The position numbers and the translations under genes are program-made. From the NCBI RefSeq assembly GCF_963675165.1, contig NC_087393.1, forward strand, positions 1,741,502-1,805,501: a stretch of 64,000 nt of DNA. Direction: 5' to 3'. The DNA comes from Halichondria panicea (Eukaryota > Porifera > Demospongiae > Suberitida > Halichondriidae). The first letter of the stretch is position 1, and every line of letters starts with the position of its first letter. The notes beneath the pieces are model-generated. The model was not told where the DNA came from. It saw nothing but the letters and a program-made list of their open reading frames with translations, and made no database searches. Below are positions 22,370-34,400 of this stretch, in pieces.

Positions 22370-25300
22370 TCATGTCTTCAGGTCCTCTTTGGTTGTCTTT
22401 AGAGTGAAGTTACGAGCCATCTGTGTGTGCATGTATGGTATATAATTATTTAGACTGACATGCACAATAGCCATGACTATACACTGTTAGTGGCTAGTTT
22501 TGTAACGACTACAAACTTACATATACGAACCATCAATACAAAATCACAATTCTGGCTTACTTCAATCAGCAGTAGTTTCATTTCCAACTCGGCAAATCTT
22601 TTCCCTAATAAATTATAAGAGACAGTTTTATATGAAAAAATTAATTAAGTCTGTGACCAACCATAGCATTGTCTGGGTCCAAACCCAAATGGCAGTAGTG
22701 AAAAGGGATGCTGCTGTGGTCCATCCTTTCTTAACCACCTCTCTGGCTTGAATTTTGATGGCTCCTCAAATATTTTGTCACTCTTTGCAGCCGTGTAATT
22801 CGAGTAGAGCAAAGTCACCTGTGTTTAAAAAATTTATAAATGTATAAGCCGACTTTGACTCACCCCAGCAGGTACATGGTAACCATGGATGACGGCATCC
22901 TCATTTAGAACTCGGGGGAGCATATTTGCAACTGACCTAACTCTGCATGTACAACATTTTTATCAAGTTACAAGCATACTAACCTCCTTCACAGGCCTCG
23001 AAAGAAAAAAAGGAGGCCTGCTACTGTCTGTTTGTGCATGAGCAAAATTATTGGCCAGTAAAATTTACCCAAAATGTTTGCCAGAAAAATATCCCGAAAG
23101 AATACAAAAATCATAATATTAAAGTCATGCACCGAACTATATAGAGACAGACCTGTAGATGTGTTGCAGTGCATGTAGCGCTTTTCTTTCTGATAGATGT
23201 ATATAAATGTTCACGAGGTTGCTATATGCTAGTGCAGAGCTTTTTTTTCAGTATTCAGCTTAATTTGTGCGAAAAAACACCATAATTATTGGAAGTTTAT
23301 GTACCTCTATGTACAATATGAATAACATGTAGGTTTCACAGAATTAAATAACTGCATGGAACAAAGCTTAGCATATTTCCCAGCTCATAATTGCGGTGAA
23401 GGCAGCACCGTGGAATGTTTTACCGAAGTCACAAAGTTTCCGCACCTCTCCTGCTCTTACTGTATAATTATGGTAATCTAGTTTGAAGTGCTGCTCTAAG
23501 GCACATGTTAGGTATTAGAAAGTGGAACACAAGTATCTTGTGTGGTCGAAGAGATGGCATTTGAAGGATTTGGTACCAGACCTTTATGGCTTGTAGAGAG
23601 TACTGACATCCCTTTTGGAGCTCCTATGTCTATAAGTGTATCTGGTGTCTCCTCAAGAGCACAGCTTGCCATAATACTATAAAATCTTCACTGATCCATT
23701 TTGAGTGCACACGCCCCTTTTTACTCATTAAATGCAACTAGCCTCATCCAACGAAAGTGCTGGGCGTTGCCTGTCCCTCTCTTTCGTTTATCTATGATCA
23801 AACTTCCTTTGATCCATGCACTTCCATTAATTGGTTGTGGCATCATTGTTACTGACCACTATGCGATGTTCCGAGTTCCACACTTTTCGGGGAAGAGGTG
23901 GTGCATGCACAAGAAGTCGATACCAGGCCCAGCTCTCAGAGGAAGTGGGCATAGGGACGAGGTTACAAGCATGCAAGATTGCCTATACTTATGTACTCTT
24001 GCAACCTTGCATGCGTGGGGACGAGGCTACAAGCATGCAAGATTGCCTATACTTATTTACCGGTCCCTTGCACTGCAAGCACTCTTAAAGCATTCTTAAA
24101 CCACATATTACCTGAAACTCTCCTTGATGCATCCTCTGAGGTAAGGCATTGCCTCTAGGTCCTGAGCTGTGGGAGGTCGCTCCCCCACCACACTCTGTAT
24201 CTCCTGGTAGAGCTGCTCCTGGACCTCAGGGTTCTTAGCCAACTCAAACAAAAGGTACGTCGACTGATAGGCAGTCTAAGCGCAAATAAAATACATCATA
24301 TATGAAACGACAGGAACGCAATTCTCTATAGACGTATACACACAAAAAAATGTTCTATACGCGACATTAATTTTAGCACATTTCATTTTTTACAGCGTAG
24401 GTTTACCGTGTGGACCCCGGCAGAGAACATTGAAGATGACATTGCCACAGCTTCTTCAGTGGACAACTTCTTTTCTCTCAGCCATTGCTCTAGCAACCCC
24501 TGCACTTCACTGCTCTCCCCTTTCTCCAGTTTCTCCTGCAACTTGTTGGCATACTTGCTACCATGGTCATTGGTCCCCTGCAAATAATGTACATCATTAA
24601 AGCAATAATATACCTTTGTTATTAACGAAACAAATTACGTGTAAAGCATCCATGTAGAAGTGGTACAGATTGTTCTTGTAGACCTTGTACAGAGGCAGCT
24701 CATACGCCAACCTTCCCAAACCCTCGAAAAACTGATCCACCTTATCGAGGAATTTGATGTCATCCTCCTTTGGATTAACAAGCAGGTCGAGATCAGCACC
24801 AAATACAAACTTCCCAGTTGCTGCAAGCAGTGTATATCATAATTAACATGCTAGCAATGACAAAAGCTCCACTATTAATTTATATAGGGCAAATACAACG
24901 TACTGTGAATCGCGCGCTACACACTAGATTCATACATTCGTCAAACCTTCCATGGTCAATTTTCGCGAAAGTGAAGTGAAATCCTCAATCAAACCATCTT
25001 CACTTCTTATCCTCCTCAGGTGGTTAGAGAATCGAGTGTAGATAGGATTCAGGCCCTCAATGTAGCTGTTCACATTCCGGGGCAGTATCTGCTTGTTAAT
25101 TGCAACACGATCTCTCTTCCAGTCCTCACCATCCCTGTAGTAGAACTATAATAATGTATGATTGTGATGAACTTGCCATGACAAGCCTATTCCAAATATC
25201 GTATTATTTTTTTCAAATTGTCTATTATTCCTAACATGCATAGGCCACATCCCATGTTATCGCACACGTAACATCAAACGTTAACTTTAATGGCCATGGC

Positions 25301-26064
25301 ACATGACTATTAAACACTATAATTTTATACCCTACATATAGAGTAACGCCTATAGCCTCAATCCCAGGCCGAGTTTTCGCTTTTATAACGGTTAGGCGAA
25401 CAACTAGGCCTGCATGGTACTAGTTGTTACTGCACCTACACCTGTCCCAAGGGTGACCAGGTTAACAAGAGTCTGTACAAGCAAGCATGCATGGGGTAAA
25501 TGTTACATGCCTCTAATATTTCACTCACTGGGATAACCCAGCTGGTATTCCACTATGATCAAAGAGCCATTTTGTCTTTGGGGTAAATAACTTGTCTCTC
25601 TGCGGATATTTTCCTTCAGCTCTGAGTACCTCCTCCAGAACAACAGGGTCCGCCACTATCACCATGGGACCAACACCTGTATCAGCATGTAAGAATCAAC
25701 TTAAAATGTACAGTATGATACATGGAATAGCGAAGCAAGCTTAGTCTAATATATACATGTACCATGCAATGCATGACTTGCAATTTTAACCTGGTAAAGT
25801 AATCTTCATGATTTCTTCTCCATATTTCTTGAATTCTTTGTCGTAGAACTCGAATATTAGTCCACCACTCTTCCTAACCTTGGCTATATCCAGAAAATTG
25901 CCCAGCAATGGCAGAGGCTTGGGTCCTGGGATTGAGTTGAATGGCTTGGCTTGTTGTGGTCTTGTAGCATCTTGTTGCTTGGATTGTGAGCTTGTATTTA
26001 CACACCTCACGGTAAGTCTGGTGGTTGTGAGCCATTGCATGGGATATTTTAGAGTGGACAGCAT
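22370..26064 (-). CDS. Cytochrome P450, mitochondrial-clan-like, 10 exons
   Basis: Exons (minus): 25791-26064, 25529-25676, 24947-25134, 24639-24820, 24407-24577, 24112-24275, 22864-22936, 22662-22818, 22561-22604, 22370-22420; 483 aa. The N-terminus is basic and lacks a membrane anchor ([16 protein letters not shown]), fitting a mitochondrial presequence, followed by [13 protein letters not shown]. Later come the ExxR motif (ESFR), FKPERW and the haem loop [17 protein letters not shown], whose Cys ligates haem; KRFAELE resembles the adrenodoxin-binding region of mitochondrial P450s. Two oddities: the I-helix oxygen-activation motif is AGVHTT, with His where Asp or Glu is usual. The final exon stops early after [13 protein letters not shown], while another frame just beyond encodes VDEDVPLYFTDKN, a plausible native P450 tail, so a frameshift is possible. 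Substrate is unknown. Confidence 0.88.
23954..24056. repeat. Tandem duplication in P450 intron 6
   Basis: Two near-identical ~39-bp segments, at 23954-23992 and 24018-24056, share ACAAGCATGCAAGATTGCCT. The period is 64 bp. Confidence 0.85.
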
Positions 26065-26270
26065 CTCTGTTTAGCTGAATATACAACTGTGTTTACTGAC
26101 TGAGGTCAGTAACTCCCTAATGTGGACTAAGTTGCGCATGCACAAAAGAGCTAGTCAACAGACCTTAAAAAATGGCCATGAATTAGCAAAAAAATTTGAC
26201 ACACATATCCTGTAATGTTCAATAGAAACTATTAATGTGCATTCAAATCACAACAACAAAAATGCAAAAA

Positions 26271-28376
26271 CTAAAAGACTTGCAAACGATTGTTCCCAGT
26301 ATCAGTTACGTACAGATATCCAGCTTTGTCAATAGTAACCTTGTGCGGTCTGTTAAACTGTCCTGGGTTGGTCCCATGCGATCCAAAACATCTCACAAAG
26401 TCACCACACGTTTTGAAAATAGATACTCGATCATTAAACACTTCTGTCACAAAAATATGACCCTTCTCATCGAGACAAATGCCAAATGGAAGACCAAGTT
26501 GCCCTTCCTTTTTTCCCTTCTTTCCGATAGCCCTAAGATACTCACAATTAAAAGAGTAAACATTCACACAATGGCTTTCATTGTCTGTCACATACATAGT
26601 TCCACTTTGATCAAACGCAATATCACTCGGTAGTCGAACAGTGTGCTTGCCATCAGTAGAGCTAACGATGAAGCTGTGAAACGTCAAGTCTGAGTTGAGT
26701 ACTTGGATTCGGTGGTTTTGCATGTCAGCTACATACAACCTGCCATTTTGTGGGTTTATGCACATGCCCATAGGAGACATAAATCTCAGTGAAGTGTCAC
26801 CAGGAGAGCCTACTGACTTGAGCACATTGCCATCCATATCACACTTCTTGATTGCAAACGTATGCTGCTCACTTATATACAACTGATCGTCACCATCAAT
26901 AAAAACATCTGAAGGCTGTTGTTGAAATATATCACTCAAAATGCTTTTTCCAACCGAACGCACAATTTTATCAGCTTCTTGACCAAAAACAAGCAGGCTG
27001 TGGCTTTTGTTCTCTGTTATTATAACACGATCCATTGAGCTAATCGCAACCCCCCATGGTGCGTTCAAGTTCTTCACACAACGCAAAGGGACACTATAAA
27101 CAGTAGGAGGTGGGCAAACCGTAATCTGACAAGGACTTCCCACCACATGCTCATCATTCATAGTAATCTCCAATCGATGACGCCCTCTTACAGTTGGTGT
27201 ATTGGAAACTTTATAACATCCATCAGAGCACTTTGAAAGATTCATTGAAACAAAAGGAAAGCAATTTACCAATCCAAAAGGTAGCATTTCACATTTCATA
27301 TCTTTGAAATCGCTCTTCACACATGCTCCGTGTTGATCTTTGATGTGTAGTAGCAATGACAGGGTATTCCCAAGCTGTACACAAGTGGTTTCATCAACAA
27401 CTTGCAAGACAGAGTTTCGTGCACAAGGCACTTGCGTGTATAACTCGCCCACTGTAGACAAGGATTCGAAATTACTTAGTCCATAAAAGAAGCCCAAATC
27501 GGCTTTCACTAGCAGTTCGGGATCACTTGAGAGCACTATGGTCTCCGTACTTGTTTGTTGTAACACATCCGCCAATCGTTTCTTTGCTGTAAGGATGTCA
27601 GTAACATTTTCAGAATCAAGAATAACTTTAGCAGATCCTAGCATACCCTTAGCTTTAGCTTCAACCGTTTCCAAAGTGGACGTTTTCACTGCCAATGCTT
27701 CTAGTTTATGCTGGGTCAAGTTAGACAGATTGTCGTTTAGTTCTCGCTGTCGCACATCAAGAATTTTGTGGAACAATTCAAAATTGCGCTGAATCTTTTC
27801 TTCTACAGCAGTGCGATTTTGTTTCACTTGTTCAACATTGAGGCTGATATTTTCCAATAGGCGTTGACTAACTTGAAGCTGTTGCTCTAACATTTTACTT
27901 TGAAGAGACAGCGTGTGTTTTTGCTCTCGAACGGTATCCGCGATCAAACTGAACGAATGAGATTTGTGGTCATCGACTATACAAGCACAACAAATTGGCC
28001 TCATACACATATCACAAAACATCTCCAGTACACGATGGGGATGATTCGAACAATACTCTCCCGTTGAAGATTGAGAATTAGTTGGTGTAGAAGGTTTTCG
28101 TTGTTCAAGAAGAGTCTCTTGAATATCAAACAGTGACTGGATGTGAAACGCAGATTTTAAACCATCAATGGATCGTTCTGGAACTAGTGTCTCGTGTCTG
28201 CATGTCGGGCAAATCAAAGCAACAGAATCATCCCTTCTGGTAAGTCCTTCCAAGCATTTGCAGCAGAATACATGATGGCAGTCAAGTACTTTGGGTTTCT
28301 TGTATGCTTCCAAGCACACAGGACAGGTCAATTGTTCAGAAATCTTCTTCAATGCTGGGCACGGGTTTTCTGCCAT
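26271..28376 (-). CDS. TRIM-NHL protein (RING, B-box, coiled coil, filamin, NHL), intronless
   Basis: One exon encodes 701 aa. The RING finger (residues about 18-59) shows CPVC, CHHVFCCKC and CPTC. A B-box follows at about 108-142 (CSNHPHRVLEMFCDMCMRPI, then CACIVDDHKSH), then a coiled coil to about 270 and an Ig/filamin domain at about 320-425. Six NHL blades fill residues about 430-701, with signatures such as GRLYVADMQNHRIQVL and GYLYVTDTGNNRLQVF. This is the TRIM2/3/71 (LIN-41/Brat-like) layout; relatives act as E3 ubiquitin ligases or RNA-binding repressors. An upstream in-frame ATG at 28565 would add 63 residues with no family match and overlap RhoGEF exon 1, so 28376 is preferred. Its 3' end was copied to 21.2 kb. 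Exact orthology is unclear because such genes expand in sponges. Confidence 0.93.
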   Translation of the reverse strand: MAENPCPALKKISEQLTCPVCLEAYKKPKVLDCHHVFCCKCLEGLTRRDDSVALICPTCRHETLVPERSIDGLKSAFHIQSLFDIQETLLEQRKPSTPTNSQSSTGEYCSNHPHRVLEMFCDMCMRPICCACIVDDHKSHSFSLIADTVREQKHTLSLQSKMLEQQLQVSQRLLENISLNVEQVKQNRTAVEEKIQRNFELFHKILDVRQRELNDNLSNLTQHKLEALAVKTSTLETVEAKAKGMLGSAKVILDSENVTDILTAKKRLADVLQQTSTETIVLSSDPELLVKADLGFFYGLSNFESLSTVGELYTQVPCARNSVLQVVDETTCVQLGNTLSLLLHIKDQHGACVKSDFKDMKCEMLPFGLVNCFPFVSMNLSKCSDGCYKVSNTPTVRGRHRLEITMNDEHVVGSPCQITVCPPPTVYSVPLRCVKNLNAPWGVAISSMDRVIITENKSHSLLVFGQEADKIVRSVGKSILSDIFQQQPSDVFIDGDDQLYISEQHTFAIKKCDMDGNVLKSVGSPGDTSLRFMSPMGMCINPQNGRLYVADMQNHRIQVLNSDLTFHSFIVSSTDGKHTVRLPSDIAFDQSGTMYVTDNESHCVNVYSFNCEYLRAIGKKGKKEGQLGLPFGICLDEKGHIFVTEVFNDRVSIFKTCGDFVRCFGSHGTNPGQFNRPHKVTIDKAGYLYVTDTGNNRLQVF

Positions 28377-28495
28377 GTTTTTAGATCTAGATCTAGTTCC
28401 CACATCCAGCCCCGCCCATCTTTCAGACTTATGATCTAGATCTCCAGAGCATACATCTAGTAGTGATTTGTCAATAATTACACGAAGTGAGCAAA
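28377..28495. promoter_or_regulatory. 119-bp divergent interval, TRIM-NHL (-) / RhoGEF (+)
   Basis: Only 119 bp separate the two start codons, so the genes must share a promoter or have overlapping 5' ends. The interval contains repeated GATCTAGAT-like palindromes (about 28382-28395 and 28431-28442). No TATA box is evident. Confidence 0.6.
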
Positions 28496-31400
28496 ATGAG
28501 TGGTCCAGAGGCTGTTCAGAGACAGAAGTAAGTATACTAGCAGCTGTGCATCTACATGCACACACGTACCCGTAGTCTCTAAAGTACAGTAGACTAGCAA
28601 GTTCTAGTCTAGATCTTCACTATACTGAATCTGATCATGTTTGTCAAGCTTGCTGCAGAGCAGAGCCTTATCTAGGCTGATATCATAGTTATGGTGATGC
28701 TCTTCACATTCTCATTCATTGCAGGGCTCTCCATCGGTACATAGCAGCTTGGGATTTTGTGCCTACAGAGGAAGATGAGCTGAAGTTGACGAGGGTGAGT
28801 GAGTGTTTACAACAACAACACTTTTTGAATATAAAATGCTTATCATTCTGCATTGAGGGGGGCTAGGGTTTCACACTTAGGATTAACACTAAGCAGAGAT
28901 CAGATAGTAAGTAATGCATTGAATCTCCTAATATGGGTATGTTACAATTTGTTTATCTTTTCACTGCATACAGTGTAGGTAGGAATCTATTATAATGTTT
29001 ATTGTGTATTGAACACACAGCTTAGCTATTTGTCAAGCTATTAATACTATGCATGCATTGAGGGCATCGGTCTGTTCACGTGCAGATCTAATGCAACAGC
29101 TGAATAACATTATTAAGAATTGCATAAACTTCAGAGAGACCACCTGTTAATAGCCAGTAGTCTGTTTAGTCTTTTGGTTGAAGCCACCTGGGGGAAGATT
29201 GTTCAGGGAAGTACAAATACCCACAAGTGGTTTTACGTGTGGATGTGGTGACCACAGCACAAGTATTTGTTTGGGCTACTAACCACAAAACACTTGTACC
29301 TCAAGCTGCAGTCATTATAATTATATTATGTATATGCAGCCATTAAGGAAACTGGCGGAAATGTGTACATATTGGATTATGTACATCAAAGTGTGTAGCA
29401 ATTATTCTATGTCGCCAGAAAAATGTCTAAACTCTGTCACTCAATTCTCAGGGTGATATTCTACTGGTAGCAGATGAATTTGATGATGGCTGGATGAGAG
29501 GCATTCGTCTCATTGACCTAGAGGTAGGATACCCAACAATACTGACTTCACATCGTACACAATATCTGGAAGTCCTCATGAATGTGTGATGTGAATCCTG
29601 ATTTCATTTGCATTCATTGGTTTCACGATACTAACGGTTGCTTCCTGCTCTCACAGATCGGATTCTTTCCTACCAGTTTTGTGATTCAAGACACTTCCCC
29701 AGTCTACAAACTCAAGTAGGTCGATCATACCACAAAACACATGTGTATTATTATGTAGATGTTTGTATTTTGCATGTAGATAAACAGGAACGAATTGCAG
29801 TTAGTTCCTATACCCAATGTAAACTGTCGTGGTTTGATAGCAAAAGTGATGCGAAAGTAATTATCATTATTATTTGTCCACTTTCAAAGTGCATACACAT
29901 TGTACTGTGGCCTCCAGCTATGTATGTCTATAAGCCGTCTGTATGTTTACCCTCTCACACAGAGAAATCAAGCTTTCAACAGAACACTACATTAGCGGTA
30001 AGTGTTTACAATAGATGTACAAGATAATTAATTATTATCTACGAAAGGACAAATTAACGTCATCAATATAATTGTATTGCCCCCAAAGTGTCCTTTTATT
30101 GTTTTGGAGGTTCCACCGAATGTGCTAACTGATGCCATTCACAAAAATGATCGTTTATCTCACATCTAAGATTAGTGTTAGTTTACACAAAATTAATGTG
30201 CACTCTTGTTTTACATAATATTGTTTAATGCGTCACCATTCCTATTAACCACATCCTTCCATGGACACTATATGTAATTGATGATGTTATAACGGTAATT
30301 TCCTGTCTCTCCAGACCCAAAGTTCATTGAGTACGACTCCTCAAAAAGATCTAAAATTGCACTGGTGAGCTCACACTATACACAACTCCACCCCTAACGT
30401 CGACGACATTTGGAGGTTTACTTTTGTATTATTGTTGACACTCTATTATAATTAATGGTGTGTTTAAGTAATTACAGTATCTTAGTCTCATACATTTCCT
30501 AGGCTAAGTCATGTCACAGGACATTATATAATAGTTAGACACTGTTTTGGAGGTGTCTATGGGATTTAGAAGCCCAAAGGTACTGATTTAGTATCCCGAG
30601 CGTAGCGAGGGTACTAAAGTGGCTGAGGGCTCCTAAATCACATGGACACCGACAAAACAGTGTCTAACTCATTTAGATACTAGTGCGCATACCGCTTGAC
30701 TACAATACAATCACTGAATACTAGGTATACTAAATAAATTTGCAGGTATACTAAGTCCCATAGTATACCTGCTCTGAGGCACTTTTCCCATGTACTTCCC
30801 ATGTACTTCCCATGTAGATCTTATCAACTAGTGTCTAAATAATTATATATCAGTGCTGTAAGGTCACCCACATTAGTGCACATGTCATGTGGGTCAGGTA
30901 GATAGTTGCCAGCTGAGCATGTTATGCCAAAAGCTGTCAGCTATGAATTCAACTGTAACTACTTCACACACACACACACACTACCATATATTCATTGCAT
31001 TCCAAGTCATTCCTATTACATGTAGCTTTTCTCAATCATATTCAGTAGTGTGGCTGACAACACTCACTTAATCGTATAGTAATCACGTACTACCTCATCA
31101 AGTGCGCCCACAAGTTCTCACTGAAATTCACTAGTTTAGCTCATTGAATTTCTGCTGCAATAATTTTGGAGCTTATGAGTAGATTTGCAAGTGATTGAGG
31201 CTGTCAATGATAATAGCTGTCTAGTATAATTATTGCTGCAATGAATTTCGTTGTCACGCCATCCCATTGCATTGTGTACAGCTTTTATCTTCATAACACC
31301 CAACTCCATTCCCTGCAGGAAATATTCACTTCAGAGGAAGCTTACCTCAACAAACTCAAGTCACTCAATGAGGTACTAACACTGATCACTTATCTTATAG

Positions 31401-34400
31401 TCCAGTGTGTCTAGCTCTGCTTTGGTGCCGTGTATATATATGGGAGGTATACTCTTTAGGCACTTCAAAGGCTAATTTAAGATGAATATATTTGTTCAGT
31501 TTAACTGAAAGGTCACAATAGACACCTGGTTAACGCTCAGAAGGCAAATGGTCGATCTAGTTGTTGTATGCTGCATGAGATACGTATGTTCACAATTAAT
31601 TCAGTATGTGTATAACATTGGTGTAGTTGAAAGCAAATGACACTCGACTATATTAGGAAGGCTGGTGAATGGTCTCAATAGAGAGCTGGTCCAGAAAATA
31701 ATTAGTTGTTAATTGGACAATTATTACTGTATTGAGATACTCGTCTCACTGTTTGTCTGACTGTGCAGACTTTCATCGTGCCCCTGGCAGACAACCCCAA
31801 TGTCATTAGTCCTGAGTACTATGGTCCCATCTTCTCAAACATTCAGGTATATTACACTGCTGTATATAGCCATGCATATACTTGCTGTTAATTGATGTGC
31901 TGCTAGTGCTTTAAAATATATGCACCGTGAAAGGGTATATATACCCCTGGGCATAGCCGCAGGAGGTATACAGTTAAGCTTACCTTGTGTGTGTGTCAGT
32001 ATTATACCAAACATGCCTTAAATTCATTCCGGTCTGTATAATGCCCATCTATGTGATACACCAGCTAGGCTAAATTTTCAATGCTAAGCCAATTCATTCA
32101 CATTCAATAAATTTCTTAATGTACAAATCTTTCTCAACAAAATAGTAATGACTGGCCAGAGTACTTGTTTATCCACTAGTGTCGATTGATGCTGGTATTA
32201 GCAACATACAAATATGCACCTGATAGAGATGCAGCAATAGACTAAGCACTGCAAGTAACCACATAATTTAATTATAGGCTTGTTTACATTTACCTGTATC
32301 TATGCTGTATGGTGGTTTACCACAGCCCCACTAGGCTTCCTGTTTAGCTCAGATCAGTTACCACAAGACCATAGCCATTGGGCTTAATTTTTGTGCCCAT
32401 AATTATAGGTTATACTGTCATGGTGATGTACATGTATGTACTGAGCATTTCAGTACTTTAATCCTAGTGTTCACCACATAATGTGTGTTGTCTCTTCTCC
32501 CCAGCCTCTCGTCTCACTGTCCAGTAGCCTGGTGACCCAGCTTAAGTCACGCATGGCCGCCTGGGACGAACGGTTCACTCTAATTGGAGACATATTCATG
32601 CACATGGTGGGCCCAACTCAATGATACTATCAAATGCTCAACGCATGCACACATTAACATTTAACGATGATTTTGTAAAAAAAAAGCTTGAATGTCTGTG
32701 GTTTGATGCCATCACTGTAAATGTTAGTACCTAGACTGTAGTTTGAACTAGGCCTGGGAATGTTTATTTGTGGCGGGCACACTGTATAGTGCATTGAGCA
32801 TAAGGCTGATTCTCTGCAAGACACACAGATTGTCTTGCAGAGAATCAGCAAAAAATAACGAGAATCAGCCTTATGAATTAACATAGCTACATGCTATGAC
32901 AGTGAAATATTTTATAGACCTTCTTTCCTACCTCCACAGGGTCATCACTTGAAACTGTTTGTGACATACGCTGTTCAACACACGCTAGGAAGCCAGGTGT
33001 GTGCATATAGAGATTAATCTAATAATGTTAACTTCGTTACACTAACTGCCTGCAGATGTTAACCAAACTCATGGGACAGGAGAAGTTCAAGAGCTGGTTG
33101 GAGAAAACTGAGGTGTGTAATGGAAGACACAACAGTTGATAGTCTTCCCACAATTAGCCTTCTGTTAGTTGCTGTGCTTGGTTGTCATAACGACAGTATG
33201 CATGCCACTCGTTGTATACAACAGGCCTATCATTATAATAGCAAGTATAAACTGTCAATGTTGATTACCTTTTGCAGATAGATCTTCAGAGAACATTGAA
33301 CTCTCTTTTACTGGAGCCCATACAGGTTGGCTACATGATCGAGAATACACTGTGCATATGCTTATGTATATATACATACGTACAATACGCTATAGTCGTC
33401 TATAGAGGTCTTTCTTTTTAAAATAGTTCTTATATAGAATTTGTGTTGTTATTAATTTGTCTTAAGTTTATTTTCTGTTTTTCCGACACAATTATCAGCG
33501 AGTGCCAAGATACGAGTTGCTATTGAAGGACCTGCTGAAGCATACACCTGAGGTTTGTCATTAATACAAACCATGTAATGCTCGTGCAGCATTAAAGATC
33601 TGATTGCAATAATAATTTTAATAATATATACAGGAGCATCCTGACTACTCTACACTGAAGGAGGCACTCAACTTCGTACAAAAGGTACACAAAACTTAAC
33701 AATACACACACTAAACAATTTGTGTACTTACATAATTCATAACAGTACACCTACTAGCCAACCTAATGTTGTATAGTCTACTACACTCAATCTTCATACT
33801 AAGTTTATATCATCCTACATGTATACTGCTGGACCCACAAGCATAGTTACTTACCAGACACTCTACTAAAGAAATATACACTGCTCCAAGCCTTAGACCC
33901 ACAAGCAGGGCTATATATACTACCAGGAGTACATGAATACTCCTGATACTACGTATGTTACAAGGGTTACTTTCACAACTTAATGGAACCAGTAATTAAT
34001 TGAACAATCATCACGACCATGCACATGTGTACATACGTACAGATAGCAATAGACTGCAATGAGAACATTCGTCGTGCCGAGAATGAGTTCAAACTGTTCA
34101 CCATCACTAAGAGATTCCCCCACGATGACGTGGAACTGGTGACAGTCAAGAACAACATCAGGCACAGAGGTAACACGGAAACTGAATGTTGTTTACCAGC
34201 TGTACGGTTTATATAAATACAATCGTGCATCCTGAATCAGATTATTGTATATATGGCGTGTACGTATATAAATACAATCGTGCATCCTGAATCAGATTAT
34301 TGCATATATTATGGCATGTACGTATGTTTATGAAATAAGTTTGAGATTAAGTGCATGCATGTGATGTGAAGTGTCTCTTAGTATGTGTCAGTGCCTGCTG

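Noticed and set aside
28377-28565. Longer TRIM-NHL start with 63 extra residues
   Set aside because: The extra segment has no TRIM homology and would overlap the RhoGEF first exon and the promoter interval.
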